Assembly: GCA_025093555.1 (NCBI GenBank)
Contig: JAIWNF010000022.1
Coordinates: forward strand, 310,001 to 374,000
Direction: 5' to 3'
Length of the DNA: 64,000 nt
DNA from: Circinella umbellata
Taxonomy: Eukaryota; Mucoromycota; Mucoromycetes; Mucorales; Lichtheimiaceae
Position 1 is the first letter of the stretch. Every line of letters begins with the position of its first letter. Positions 34,492 through 46,390 of this stretch are shown here, piece after piece. The notes beneath the pieces are model-generated. The model worked only from the letters and a program-made list of their open reading frames with translations. It ran no database searches and was not told the origin of the DNA. The position numbers and the translations under genes were made by a program.

Positions 34492-37083
34492 TTAAGCTCG
34501 TTCAAGCTTCTGAGCATAAGCAAAATGAAGATTCATGAAAGCTCTTTGTAAATCCATTTCAGCATCCATTGTTTCAAAAGCTGATTCTAGTTCAAGGTCA
34601 GTTCTGGGTTTTGTTTGATTACTTTCAGCAATAGCAGGCTGAAATAATTCAAAAAGTTCATGTAAATCTTCTCTGAACCTGATTCCTATTCTACCACCCC
34701 AAAGCCCAAGTGGTAATGAAACATAGCTTCCATGATATAGCATTCGATAATCATCATCATGATCGGGTCGGGTTAAATTACCGAAAATATCCTTGAGTTG
34801 TCTAGCAAGCCGTGGGTCCAATGATTTGGATTCTATCACATGAATCACTATATTAAAATAATAAATATAATTATTTATGTTGTTAGTGATCAATTGTTAT
34901 TGATTTGCATTACAAGTTTTACAGGTAATTTTTTGTGGTAATGGGGGGGGGGGAGAATGAGAAGGCCACAAGGGGTAAATGTTTATTTATGGTAGGTAGA
35001 TTTGGTAAACGTAATAATAATAATACTAATACTTTTAAGACTTTTCTAATAAATAAGATGACGACAGAATAATAATAATAATAATAATAATAATGATCAA
35101 CTAAAGTATTACCTTCCGAATTGAATGTTTGCGCGACTTTACCGACAGGAGGGCGGTCATAATAAATACGCATATCCATCTCCAACAATTCAACATAGCC
35201 CCCTGGCTTACAAACACGCCAACATTGTTTAACCAACTCTTGATATTCGTCTGCAGTAAACGATAAGAGCAAAAAGCGACAGTGTATCAAATCAAATGAA
35301 GCATCAGGCATGTTTTTTATACCTTCTAAAAGGGATGATTCATAACAACGAATGAATTTAAAGTTTCGAGGTAACATGCGACGATTGGGTGAAGCGCCAC
35401 CACTGCAATCGTCAATACCAACAACCCTCCATCTCGGATATTCCAAAGCAACTTCTGTCGCCCATGTTCCGTCTCCGCATCTATTGTATAAAAAAAAAAT
35501 ACATTATATAATAATATAAATATATGATTTCCTTATTTTCTTTTTGTTTATTATTTAGTTTTCTTTTTCTTTTTCTCTTTTTCTTTCCTGTTCCTCCCCC
35601 CCCCCCAAACCCATCTCAAATAAAAAAAAACTCTTTAAAATAAAAAATATTCGGCATTACCCAACATGGAGGACATGTTTTTCGTGTACACCTGCTGAAG
35701 GTGAAATATCGAACGGACTACAAAATAATCTATACATAAAAAAATAAAAAAATACACATGCATGAATTTTTTTTTTTTTTGGCTTTGTGTCGCAAATAAC
35801 AAAAACTTCCCATTGTCATTATCATATCACTGACTGCATAATAATATGCAAATAATATAAATATTTTTCACCCACCAAAAAACTTTTTTGATGTGTAAAA
35901 AAAATACATACCCATCATCTAATGATATTTGTACAAGTTCTGTTTTAACTACCCAACGTTCTTGTTGTTTTTCTTCTTGTTGTTCTAAAATTGGACCATC
36001 TAACCAATAAGGATCCACGTCGTCATCTTCTTCTTCGTCGTACAGTTGACCATCTTTTAAAAGAGCTGCAAAAACAGGTGACCCTGGTTGAGAGCGGAAG
36101 AGAGATGCGGGCCGTGACGATAAACTAATACGATCGCCTGATACTAATGATGTGATTGAGTGGCGTTTTCTTTGTCTCGGTGATGGTTGTGGTGAAAATA
36201 ATAAATGTTGATCTTGATAACTGGATGCCATATTTTGAACTTCATAAGCAGTAGCAGAATTGGCAGTGGTGGCGTTGATAGGTATACCACTACTTCCACC
36301 ACCACCTGATGACGATGATTTGATGTTTATAATGGAGTGTCGTTCACCAGTAGTACCACCATCATACGAATGACGTCCTGGCGGAGTACTACCTATACTA
36401 TTAGCTACATTATCGTTGTCATAGATACGATGTTTATGGTGTCTATGGCGATGATGATGATGATGATGATGTCGTCGATGTGGCCAATGAAATTTTGGAT
36501 AATGTGGATGATGTTTTCTTGCTTTGGACCATAATTCACGTAATATAGATCGGTCATTACTATTTCTTCGATGGCCTGATGAGCATGAAAATTGGTCATC
36601 GGATAAAACGGAACTTGCTGTGGTTTGTTGAGAATTCCGACGTTCTGATGTAGGAGTAGGAGGTGATGTTGTTGTCAAGGAAATGTTATAATAACGATGT
36701 GGAGGTTGATGCTGCGGAAAGGAGATGTGGCGTTGTTGTTGAATAGTTGTGGTCGATCCAAGGGAATCGCTATTTTTATCAAAAGCTGTAGAAGAATGGT
36801 TTTCTTCAACACGGTAAATGGATAATTGATCGTTTGGTTCTAAAATCATAATTTCATTTGTAGCATCGCTTTGTTTCCTTCGTTGTTTGTATTCATTGCT
36901 ATTTATACTGTCGTTATCGTCATCATTTTTGTGTCGATGGTTGTTACTTTTACTACTACTGCTGTTGCTGCTGCTATCACTTTTATGACTTGCTGTCCAA
37001 TGGGAGAGCCAGTTAAAGAACCAGGATTTATTACTTTTCTCTTGTGTTGGTGTTGGTGTACTAGTACTATTTGCTACAGTCAT
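34492..37083 (-). CDS. Class I SAM-dependent methyltransferase with long disordered N terminus
   Basis: Four exons on the minus strand: 37083-35912, 35729-35661, 35480-35113, 34847-34492 (654 aa). The first 390 residues are Ser/His/Asn/Thr-rich and predicted disordered, with a His run near 210. The catalytic domain (about 395-655) begins with a PFDISPSAG segment; motif I is VLHVGCGDGTWATEVA, the acidic motif II residue is in VVGIDD, the motif III-like FDLIHCRFLL follows and then LVKQCWRVCKPGGYVELLEMD. This is the set-up of fungal UMSBP/LaeA-like methyltransferases; the substrate is unknown. Motif I is split by an intron between its glycines. The large disordered head suggests regulation by phosphorylation or partner binding (inference). 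Confidence 0.88.
35067..35093. repeat. (AAT)n microsatellite in a methyltransferase intron
   Basis: About nine AAT triplets inside intron 3, close to the donor of exon 3. Confidence 0.9.
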
Positions 37084-38627
37084 AGAATATATATTATATT
37101 AAAAAATATCAGAAAAGAAACTTGGGAGATAAAAAGTGAGAAAAAGAGTAAATATGTGCAAGGAAAACAAAAGGAAAAGGGAAAAGGAAAACCTAGGTCT
37201 TTATTTGTTTTCTCCCCTTGTTAAACTTTTTAGAATTAATACAACCCTTATGTGTAAAGTGGCGCCAGGAAAAGAGTCTCACAGGGACAATAGTATGAAC
37301 TATTGATTATGTATAGAAATCTTCGCATTGTTTCACACTACACTTTTTTTTTTTTTGTACAACGAAACAAGAATAAATCAACCGATGAGAAAACTATTTA
37401 TTCCAACGAATTCGCACACACAATTTTTTTTTTCTTAAAAAATAAATTATAAAAGCAAAGCATTATTGATCGGCAAAGCCTAACTATTCAGGTTAAAAGG
37501 TTTTTTTTTTATATATAGGTATATGTATGTGAATTTTTTTTATTAGTTACCTATCTTTTCTGACGTTTCTTTATTCTATATATTTATAAATATGACTTCT
37601 ATGACAATTAGAACAGATTGAACATTATTCTTCTTATTCTTCTGAAGACTTCCATCACACAATAGTATATTACATAGTTTCATACGATTTAAAAGTTTTA
37701 TAGCGTCATTTTTATGATTCATTCCACGAATTACTGTATCGTTCCTCTCACTAATAAAAATTACATTCATAAAAAAAAGAATCAAGTTATGAAGTACGTA
37801 GTATATTGTGATGAATTTTTCTTGCATAAACGACTCAAAAAAGTTGGGGAGGGCTGATGCTAATTTTGTATCAAAAATAATATAATTAGAACTTATCAAT
37901 AAATAGACATGTGTCCTCCTCTTTTCCTTCTCTGCCCCCCTTTCTTTCCCCTCGCCACCCCTCCTTTTTTTTTTCTCATACTTCACACACGCGCATAAAT
38001 AATTTCATCATCTTATATATGAAACAAGACCATTTCAATTTTTAGGGAGGGGGGGGAGTGTTGAGAAGTAAAAAAAATAGTATCTAACAATAACTTATAA
38101 CAATAATAAAGGATGAACGCATGATCCAACATGAAGAGTATGGGAGGAAGGGAGGTAAGCCAAGAAAAAAGAAATAAACCAATGAGCCCCTTCTTGTTTC
38201 TTAATACGCCAAAATTGATTTTAATAAAAACTTTTTTTTTTATTGTTTTATATTTCTCTGGTCTGTACAAGTTTGTGTGTGTTTTTTTTTCAGTGCTATA
38301 AAAAATGTATACAATTTTTTGTGTTTTTGTTTGTCTATGTGCAAAATAAAAGGGAAAGTGAAAAGCTTGAATAGGTTGTGCTATGTGGACTGTGGCGAGT
38401 GTGAATGAAATTGTGTTGTTGTTAACGTTATAATAATTTGTATGAACGGAATGGCCTTTCTAGGTAGAAGCGTAAAAAAAAAAAAAGATGTGTTGTGTTT
38501 ATATAAATGATACTTTTTTGTTTTTTGTTTTTTATTTCTCTCTCCTGAAATTCGTTGTTGATGTGTGTTATTGGTATCCAAATCGTGAGTGAGTGTGTTT
38601 GTTGGGTTGTTTTACGTTAATAATAGT
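37084..38627. other. Intergenic region upstream of the methyltransferase gene
   Basis: AT-rich with poly-T tracts. Minus frames at 37576-37986 and 38013-38270 show no domain and no splice context. It should hold the methyltransferase promoter and the 3' UTR of the PRELI gene. Confidence 0.4.
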
Positions 38628-39484
38628 TTAATTGTTGTTTTGCCCATCGGAACGAACTGCTTTTTGTTGTTGTTGATGTCCTGCTTCTGCCATGACAACA
38701 AATCGTTCCAGAACCTTATGAAATCCTTCACGACCTGTTGCTGCATTTTGTTGAAAACGTTTCAATGTAAAATCTTCCAATAAGTTACCCCAGCGCACTA
38801 CACTACTGCCTGCAGAAATTGCGGCTTGTTGCGTAAATTGAGTTCTATTATTATATAAACAAAAGTATAATCAGAGAAGGGAAATTTTATTTTGTTTCTT
38901 TGTTTGTTTAAAAAAATAAAAAAGATAATGAAACTTTATATGGAAAACTTACTTTGTTGAATCCTCAGGATGTACTTTATATTGGATGGTTTCTTCTACT
39001 GTCAATAAGTTAGACATTGTTAAATTCAGACTACGCATTGTCAAGGTTTTTGTTCTTGGGTCAATGGTAGAAACTTCTCGGACATAATGAGTTGTATCCG
39101 AACCAAGAATCTATATATATATTTTATAGTATCACATGTAAATATAAAATTATTCTTTTTTTCTTGATATTCTATAACAAGGGTTGAAGAAATGCATTAC
39201 ACAAAACAAAATAAAAAAAGGCGGGGTCGTCTATATGTGATAGTTGTATAGTTGTTATATGTATAATATAAAATATATACCTTAAGAATAAATGTAGGAA
39301 CGTTTTGTTTGACTGTAAAAAGTCGTTCCATTGTTAAAATACCAGTTTCAGGATCAACATGTTGATTCAAAACGTCTACACATTTAACGTGTGTTGCTTT
39401 TTCATTTGGATATTTACACCAATGAGCAGCAGAAACAAGGCTCCATTCGTAACTATAATCGTGTCCAGTTTCAAAAATCTTCAT
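38628..39484 (-). CDS. PRELI/MSF1-domain (Ups/SLMO-type) mitochondrial lipid-transfer protein
   Basis: Three exons on the minus strand: 39484-39281, 39110-38953, 38844-38628 (192 aa). The frame starts MKIFE, matching the MKI(W/F) start of PRELI-domain proteins. The family features follow: a helix ending AAHWCKYPNE, a strand with VDVLNQHVDPETG, TMERLFTVKQ, ILGSDTTHYVREVSTIDP and NLTMSNLLTVEE. The C-terminal helix ends in a Gln run. Family members move phosphatidic acid or phosphatidylserine across the mitochondrial intermembrane space with an Mdm35 partner. Which of Ups1, Ups2 or PRELID3 it corresponds to is not certain; the MKIFE-GHDYSYEW start is nearer the slowmo type. Confidence 0.9.
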
Positions 39485-40578
39485 TGTATATGTATATGGC
39501 TCTTATATTTATATTAAAACTTTTTTTTTTATCAGGTAGTATTATAAACAGAAAAAATGGAAAAATGAAAGGGCGTGAAAAGTGTCTGTACAATGGGGTG
39601 TTGATAAAAAAAGAAAAATAATTATAATGAAGCCCAACAACAACAAAGATTTTTTTTTTCTGTGCTTTTTTTTTTTAATGGATAAAAAAAAAAAGGGGAA
39701 TAGTAACCACACAAGTTAGTTTCATCCCGTCACAAATTTTGTAATCTCCGTTTGTTTCCGTACCTGACCGAATTTGAAAAATGAATAAACTTAACCCTTA
39801 AGCAATCACTAGAAATACAGTAGTACCGATCAATACATGGTATCCATGGTTATTCAGTCAATAGATACCTATTATATTTAAAAAAAAAAATAAGAAATAT
39901 AACTTGAGCCGATATATAAAACATAGCTCTTCCGAATGAATAAAAATGGCTAAAAGGTGGGGGAGGGGTTCTCCCCTACCCTGCAAGGTGTTGTAAATTA
40001 CACTTGCTAGTAATAATTCTTTATTACTTCTAAAAGGCCCTTGATATGTATTTCATCAGTTTGCTTTCTTGACAGTCAAAGTATTATCCAAGTTGTTGAA
40101 TACTACCTACACACTATTCTTGTATGCCCATAGGTGATATCTTTGATTACGTTTATGTAGTAATTATTGATTACGTGGTACAATGGGATTTCATTTAGGT
40201 TGGGTCGAAGATATTTTATATACATGGTTTAGCTCTTTCTAGAAAATAATGAGTTTAATGATCTACGATAAATCATTTAAGTGTATATGCATCACCCTGC
40301 ATATCGCTTATCTTTTGACTGACATATATGTATAGAATTGTATCTTATCAAAATATATATTTATGACCAATAAATCGTGCATGACGACGGATTGGTATAT
40401 GGATACTTTTAAAATAATCAGTTTTATATGTGTATGTATGATGATAATACTATAACAAACTTTATAATAAATAATAATGATGTACAATAATTATAATAAA
40501 AAGGTGGGCCTGCTCACAATAACTAATTCATCAGAAATCAGGATAACCAAGTTAAATAACAAACGTATATTTAATTTT
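39485..40578. other. AT-rich intergenic region
   Basis: Upstream of the PRELI gene and downstream of the M20 peptidase gene. No gene or clear repeat was recognised. Confidence 0.45.
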
Positions 40579-42984
40579 TTAATTTTTAATCTTCTTGAAA
40601 TCAGCTTGAATACGTTCATAGAGTGCATCGTTATTTAATACTTCAACAGCAGTAACAGTTAAACCCTTAGAAGCCAAGATAGTATCCTTGTGTGCAACTT
40701 CTGTCTTTGCTGCCTCAACAAATTGGATTGTATGATTTGCTGCAGTAGTATGGATACCAAACATGGGATGAAGGGATGGAACTTCGTAACTGATATTTCC
40801 AAAGTCAGTAGAACCACCACCAGTAGCAGCTTGTTCAGCTCGTGTGGGGAATTGAATACCATGCTTTTCCATATATTGTTGATATACATCAGCCATTGGG
40901 TCATTAGCTACAACATCTATATAATGAATTTTTTTTATACAGGATATTGTATTAGAAAAAGCTCTCATTCGGCAAATAAAAAAAAAAGTTGGGAAATTCT
41001 TATTCGAATTATAGAATATCAGCTTTACCTTTAGTAACACCAATTTCACGCCATGTCCATTTGACTTCACAGCCTGTCGCCAGCGCAGCTGCTTTGAAGC
41101 ATTCTTCCATTTTATGCATCAAACGACCAATTTGGTTAAATTTAGTTGTACGGACAAAGAAAAAGGCCGAAGTATAATCCGGAATAACATTGGGCTAAGA
41201 AGAAAGAAAATCAGAATTATAATACAATAAAATAAGAATGAACTCTAATTATATACTTACAGCTTTACCACCATCTGTTACAATACCGTGTACTCTATAT
41301 AACATAATAAGCTTTATATATAAGTAATCATAAAAATAGTTATTATAATAAATAAATAATTACCTGTCAGTAGGTAAAAGTTGTTGACGCATCATACTAA
41401 TACTATTCCAAACTTGTACCATGGCATCCAATGCATTTATACCTATTTATCGAAATGAGTTAAAAAAAAAAGTACTTTTCTCTTATCCAATTGTAACACA
41501 AATAGTAACGGAGTTGTCTGTCTCTTTTTATTTACCTTCCCATGGTGCGGCTATATTATTATTTAGAAGATTATATCAGTAAGTTAGGGAACGAAAAAAT
41601 AAAAAAGAAAGGTCAAGGTATAAGGAAAATAAAAAGTACTATTTACCAGAAGCATGACTAGCCTTGCCAAAGAATTCTAAACGAACATCATGAATAGCAA
41701 TCATGGCGCCACGTTCTGCATGATAAGCACTAAACCAATCAAAATAATGATAGTAATTCATAAAATATGAGCAATTTACGGATTGTCTAATTATGTGTAG
41801 CTAACAGCTAAAAAAGAAAAAAAACAACTTACGCAGGATGAAGCATCAATGCAACATCGACATTATCTTGAATGGCACGCTTTTGAACAAGAATAATCTT
41901 ACCAATAGAAAGTTCTATGAATATACATACATTATGACTTGTCGAATGATACTTTCTTTTCATTTTATCCCACTAAACTTCTGAATACTTTCTCCTCTAA
42001 CCCCCCCCCCCAAATTATAACAATGAAGAATCAAAATTATTTACCTTCAGCAGGTGTTCCATAAAGAATGACCTTACCAGAGGCCTTTCCACTTTCAAGA
42101 ACAGCCTTGACACCAATAGCAGTAGCAACACCACTAATGGCAATTAGATTATGACCACAAGCTTGACCAAGACTATAGAATGGCAAACAACAAATAAAAA
42201 CATTATCAATATCTTACATTGGCAAGTTACACAAAAAGTTCCCACACCCTTTCCCCTTCCCTGTTAGTTAATCTTTACCCTGGAAGACCATCATATTCTG
42301 AACATAAACCAATACGCTTGCCAGGACCATTGCTATATTCTGCAGTGAATGCGGTTTCCATACCATAAGCATGACGAGTAACAATGAAACCTTTGCTTTC
42401 AAGATAATCAGTAAGAACTTTGTGTGCATGGAACTCCTTCATACCAGTTTCCATGTTTTCATGAAGCTAAAAAAAAAATAAAAAGCGTAAACAGCAAAAT
42501 TTTCTTTAGCATGAATAACCCTTTTTTAACTTTATAGAGATAGCTATATACGTACGTCCAAGCTAATTGTTCGAAGTTCATCCGAAACATTATCAATGGC
42601 ATTAGCCACGATACGTTCTACTTCACTATCACCCTTGACATCCAATTGTTCGAATGCCTAACAAAAAAAAAAAAGAATACCGAGTAGAAGAACAATGTTC
42701 CCATATATTGTTTTACACACTTTAGTTTTTTTTTTTTTTTCTCAACGTAATATTTTAAATAATAATAATAAGAGAGTCAATCTCGACGCGAAATATATAA
42801 TAACCTTGGAAACACATTCGTCATAAGCAGGAAGTTTCTCCGAGGTCGCGGGATAATAAGAAGGAGCAGGTTGTGTACGTGCTGCTGGTACAGATCTACT
42901 ACTACGGGTAGATTGTTGTTTCTTTTTAAAGCTGAAGAGATTGCCAAAGCAGCTTGAAGGTGCGTAATCGTCAGTTGGTGCCAT
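40579..42984 (-). CDS. M20 metallopeptidase, PM20D2/ACY1L2-like (dipeptidase or amidohydrolase)
   Basis: Eleven exons on the minus strand: 42984-42805, 42657-42556, 42466-42279, 42172-42045, 41914-41833, 41729-41647, 41550-41536, 41442-41364, 41294-41261, 41194-41029, 40916-40579 (464 aa). After a Ser/Arg/Pro-rich head (1-60), the M20 fold follows: HENMETGMKEFHAHKVLTDY, the SEYDGLPGLGQACGHN ligand block, GTPAEE (Glu-Glu), MLHPA (His) and, near the C terminus, GGGSTDFGN and ANHT (His). The internal lid domain is DVRLEFFGKASHASA onward. This set is typical of PM20D2, which hydrolyses dipeptides ending in basic residues; AbgB-like amidohydrolases are close relatives. Exon 7 is only 15 nt (AAPWEG). 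The ATG is preceded two codons upstream by an in-frame stop. Confidence 0.92.
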
Positions 42985-43242
42985 TATTTAAGAAAAAAAG
43001 GTGAATTGGTATATAATTGTATTTTTAATGAAAAAAAAATAAAATAAAAATAATAAAAAGGAAAAAATAACTCTCTTAAACTGCTATTGAAAGAAAAGAG
43101 CCCGCTCTCTGTCTCTTTTTTTTATATGGTCACACAATGCATCTTGCAACACCCGTTTACTATAAACCAAGGAACACACAACACACAAGAATACACACAC
43201 TGGCACCAAGCCGACACATCGGAGGAAAGTACTAAAACTTAC

Positions 43243-43310
43243 CTTATCGTTATAATGATATAAGGTTTTGTGAGATCAGTCCGATCCATCGGAGCATTAT
43301 TCTTTTCCAT
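43243..43310 (-). other. Candidate upstream exon (5' leader) of the M20 peptidase gene
   Basis: Read on the minus strand, an ATG at 43310 opens 22 codons and meets a perfect GTAAGT donor after ATAAG. Its phase does not join the coding exons of the M20 gene in frame, and an in-frame stop lies just before the M20 ATG. It may be a 5' UTR exon with a small upstream ORF, spliced to an acceptor near 43085. This is not proven. Confidence 0.35.
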
Positions 43311-44994
43311 TTCTTTTTGATTGACTGCATATTATTTACCAAGTTTATAAATGAGATAATTGATGGTTCAATAAAAAGTAGAAAAGGAAGATAATTGTTT
43401 AACTAGAAAGTAACGTTTGTTTTTTTTATTTATTTTACGTGGTAAAAATATATACAAGTATTAGCCTTTAATGAGTTATTATGCAAGTTATTTTGAAATT
43501 TGGCTATTTTAGTTTTATCCCACCTCCCCCCGGCTAATTTTTTTTTTTGAGTAAAGAAAAAAAAAGGAGTAAGCGGATCAAAAGCATATCAAAGTGCTTT
43601 TTGCCACACTTCTCAAAGATAAAAATAAAAGAAATGTATCATTGTCTGGTAAAATAATATAAGAACTTGTGAGATATCAATTTATTGCTATATTAACAAA
43701 CAGTTCAACTAATTTAGTGCTTCGGTCGAAATAAATTTGAAACAGGATCCTGCTGATTTTTACGTAGCTTGTGCCTGAAAAAATATTAGATACGTACATA
43801 CGTAGTGTTTTGTAATAGTGATATACACCAGTTCTTGTCTATTAAATACTTTTTTTTTGTTTTCTTTACTTTAATTGATCTTATAATGTTTTTAACCAAC
43901 AGATTACCTGCTACTAGACGTTCCATTAAAAAAAAAGAGGTCAAGGATGATATTAAAAGGTACTTCTTAAATATTTACGTATATTATTAGATATGTAAGT
44001 TTTTGAATGTTATTCGACTACTACGTATTATTTATTTTACTATCATTCTTTTTCTTTATAACTATGAAAAAACAAAAATATGTTGCACTTATGTAAGATG
44101 TAAAGAAACTTGTGCTTACATATTTCTAAGTAATAGGAAACAGTTACTACACTAGTATCAAGATTATTACACGTAAGAACCATTCCCAGAAAAGAGAAAA
44201 TAGACAATGTATAATCTGTGTACAATTATTCCTTTTTTTTTTTTTGTTTTTTCAAATGACATTAACCTTCGAGGAAAAATATTAATAATGATACAAATGT
44301 TATTAGCCACATGAAAACAAAGAACTTCTCAGTAAATATCATTCATGTTCAGAAAAGGAATAATTTTTCAAATGATATTTAATGGTACGTATGTATTAAT
44401 ATTAAAATGAAGTCAGCGTTCAGGGTCATTATTAGTATTTTGTGGTAGGAAATAAAGGCCGAATGCTGCAAAATAGGTCGACAAAATTGATGAGCAAACA
44501 TAGAACTGCAAAATTACTAGTAAAAAGGCTATTATACACAAACAAAAAGGGAATTTGTAGGCTAAAGAAATGAGAGTATATTTTATTATATATGTCTACG
44601 AATATTAGTACTGTGATTATTTCTTTCTTTTGAAAAAAAAATTAGATGTATTTATGTATTAGATTATACTGCTCTGATAAAACATTGGCTGTCCATAAAT
44701 ATCCAAGTTTAAATTGTTGTAACTTTTTCAATCAACTGAGTACTTCCAATACATCATATTGAATAAGCTACTCGAAAGCAAGTACAATATATTCGAGGCT
44801 AGAGCATTTGTAGAATTTCCACCATCTCTGAAAAAATGATGACGATAATTTAGGACTTAGTTCGACAACAAGTTATTTCAAGGCAGGAAAGCGAAGTGAA
44901 AGCTATCGGAGAGCTTTTGATGGATCATCAGTAATCGAAATACAACGAATAAGTAGTGACAGATATGTTTAATGGATAAGGGGGTACCTTCAAT

Positions 44995-45220
44995 TTTGCA
45001 GTACTGCAAATGCAGTACTTTTTTGCAGTAGTAGTGGAACAACACTGGAGATTTTCCGCACAACTAACAGGATTTTCTCGAGTATTACTAACTATAAAAG
45101 GACTCCTTGCGGTAGTTTGCAGTAGTTTGCAGTATGTACTATTCTTGCGGTAGTTGTTTCCAGTAATGATTTTTATAAAACTATATATTACACTTGTTTT
45201 TGTATCGTATTATTGCAGTA
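44995..45220. repeat. TTGCAGTA-word island with a 16-bp perfect palindrome
   Basis: The palindrome TTTGCAGTACTGCAAA occupies 44995-45010. TGCAGTA recurs at about 45011, 45024, 45119, 45128 and 45213, with related GCGGTAG words between. The cluster is unlike the surrounding AT-rich DNA. Confidence 0.75.
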
Positions 45221-46374
45221 TTTTTTTTTAAAAAAATTATGGAATCATAAATTTATGAATAATATACATTTGATAAACAAGAGCTTAATATTTAATACTA
45301 ATCTCTTAAATTTTGAGTTTTATCAGTTCAACAAATACATTAATTATGAAATTACTTTTATGAAAAATACTATCCCCCACATCCCTACTAAAAAAAATAA
45401 AGTGGGCTTTAAGGCTCTTATTATTATCAAATTGATTAGCTTCCAGAAAACACACACACACACAAATATAGAAAACATGGTAAGTTTTGAGACGTGTGTT
45501 TGAATAAAAAATTAAGCTAGTGCTAGCGCCATCATCTTTGGTCCAGCAGACTTTTATACGTACATGATAATTTAATCAAATTCTATTTAAGTAAGTTTTC
45601 TAGCATCTTGAATGGAAATGTAAATAGCTGATAAATTAAACAATTATGTCATAAAATAAATGTTATGTGTAACTATTGATCTTAGACAAAGCCGAAAAAA
45701 AAAGTAAGTACATACGTACCATCTATGTAGAGTATCAAAATTTATTCAACTATAATGTGTTAGTAGATCATTGATATGCGCTATAACGCAACGCATTAAA
45801 TACGAAAGCTCAAATATATCCAATCGAAAGATGTCATGAAGGCTTTTTTAAAATTGCAGCACTTAGTATTCTATAATCGTGGGTTTTTCTGATGTATCCT
45901 TCGATACCTGAAAAAAGTTTACTACTTTTCATCACATCATACCAATTTTTGCTACGAATAGCTTGTTTTCAGTATTTACATGTTTGACCAAGAGCTAGGA
46001 GGGTAATAACATGACAAACTAAAACGAGTATAAGTGAACCTTTCTTTGGATAGCGTTCAAATCAAACAATTGTTTCGAAAATATATTTCTTCCTCAGCTC
46101 TTAAAGTTTTTATTTTGTTTGCTAAAACTGGGTTCATTAGATGCATCTGCATATTGACAATAAAAAAGATGGAGCAAAAAAGATAAAGGCTGTGTAATAT
46201 AAAAAAAGGTTCTTGCAGCGTGGTTACAAAAGCTGTGTTGTGTAGCACATGAGAATAAAAATATTATCGATAACAATCGCCAAATATCGCCAAATAAATA
46301 GATTGTTCCCGGTAGCAACCGATTGACGGTGTTTCAAACAGTTTGTTGACGTAAACACGCGTCAGCAAAATAGT

Positions 46375-46390
46375 TTGTTGCCGGCAACAA
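46375..46390. repeat. 16-bp perfect palindrome TTGTTGCCGGCAACAA
   Basis: A GC-centred palindrome. Related words (TCCCGGTAGCAACCGA at about 46306 and GTTTGTTGACG at 46341) lie just upstream, giving an interrupted repeat GTTTGTTG...CAACCGA. A tandem ATCGCCAAAT repeat is at about 46275-46297. Confidence 0.75.
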
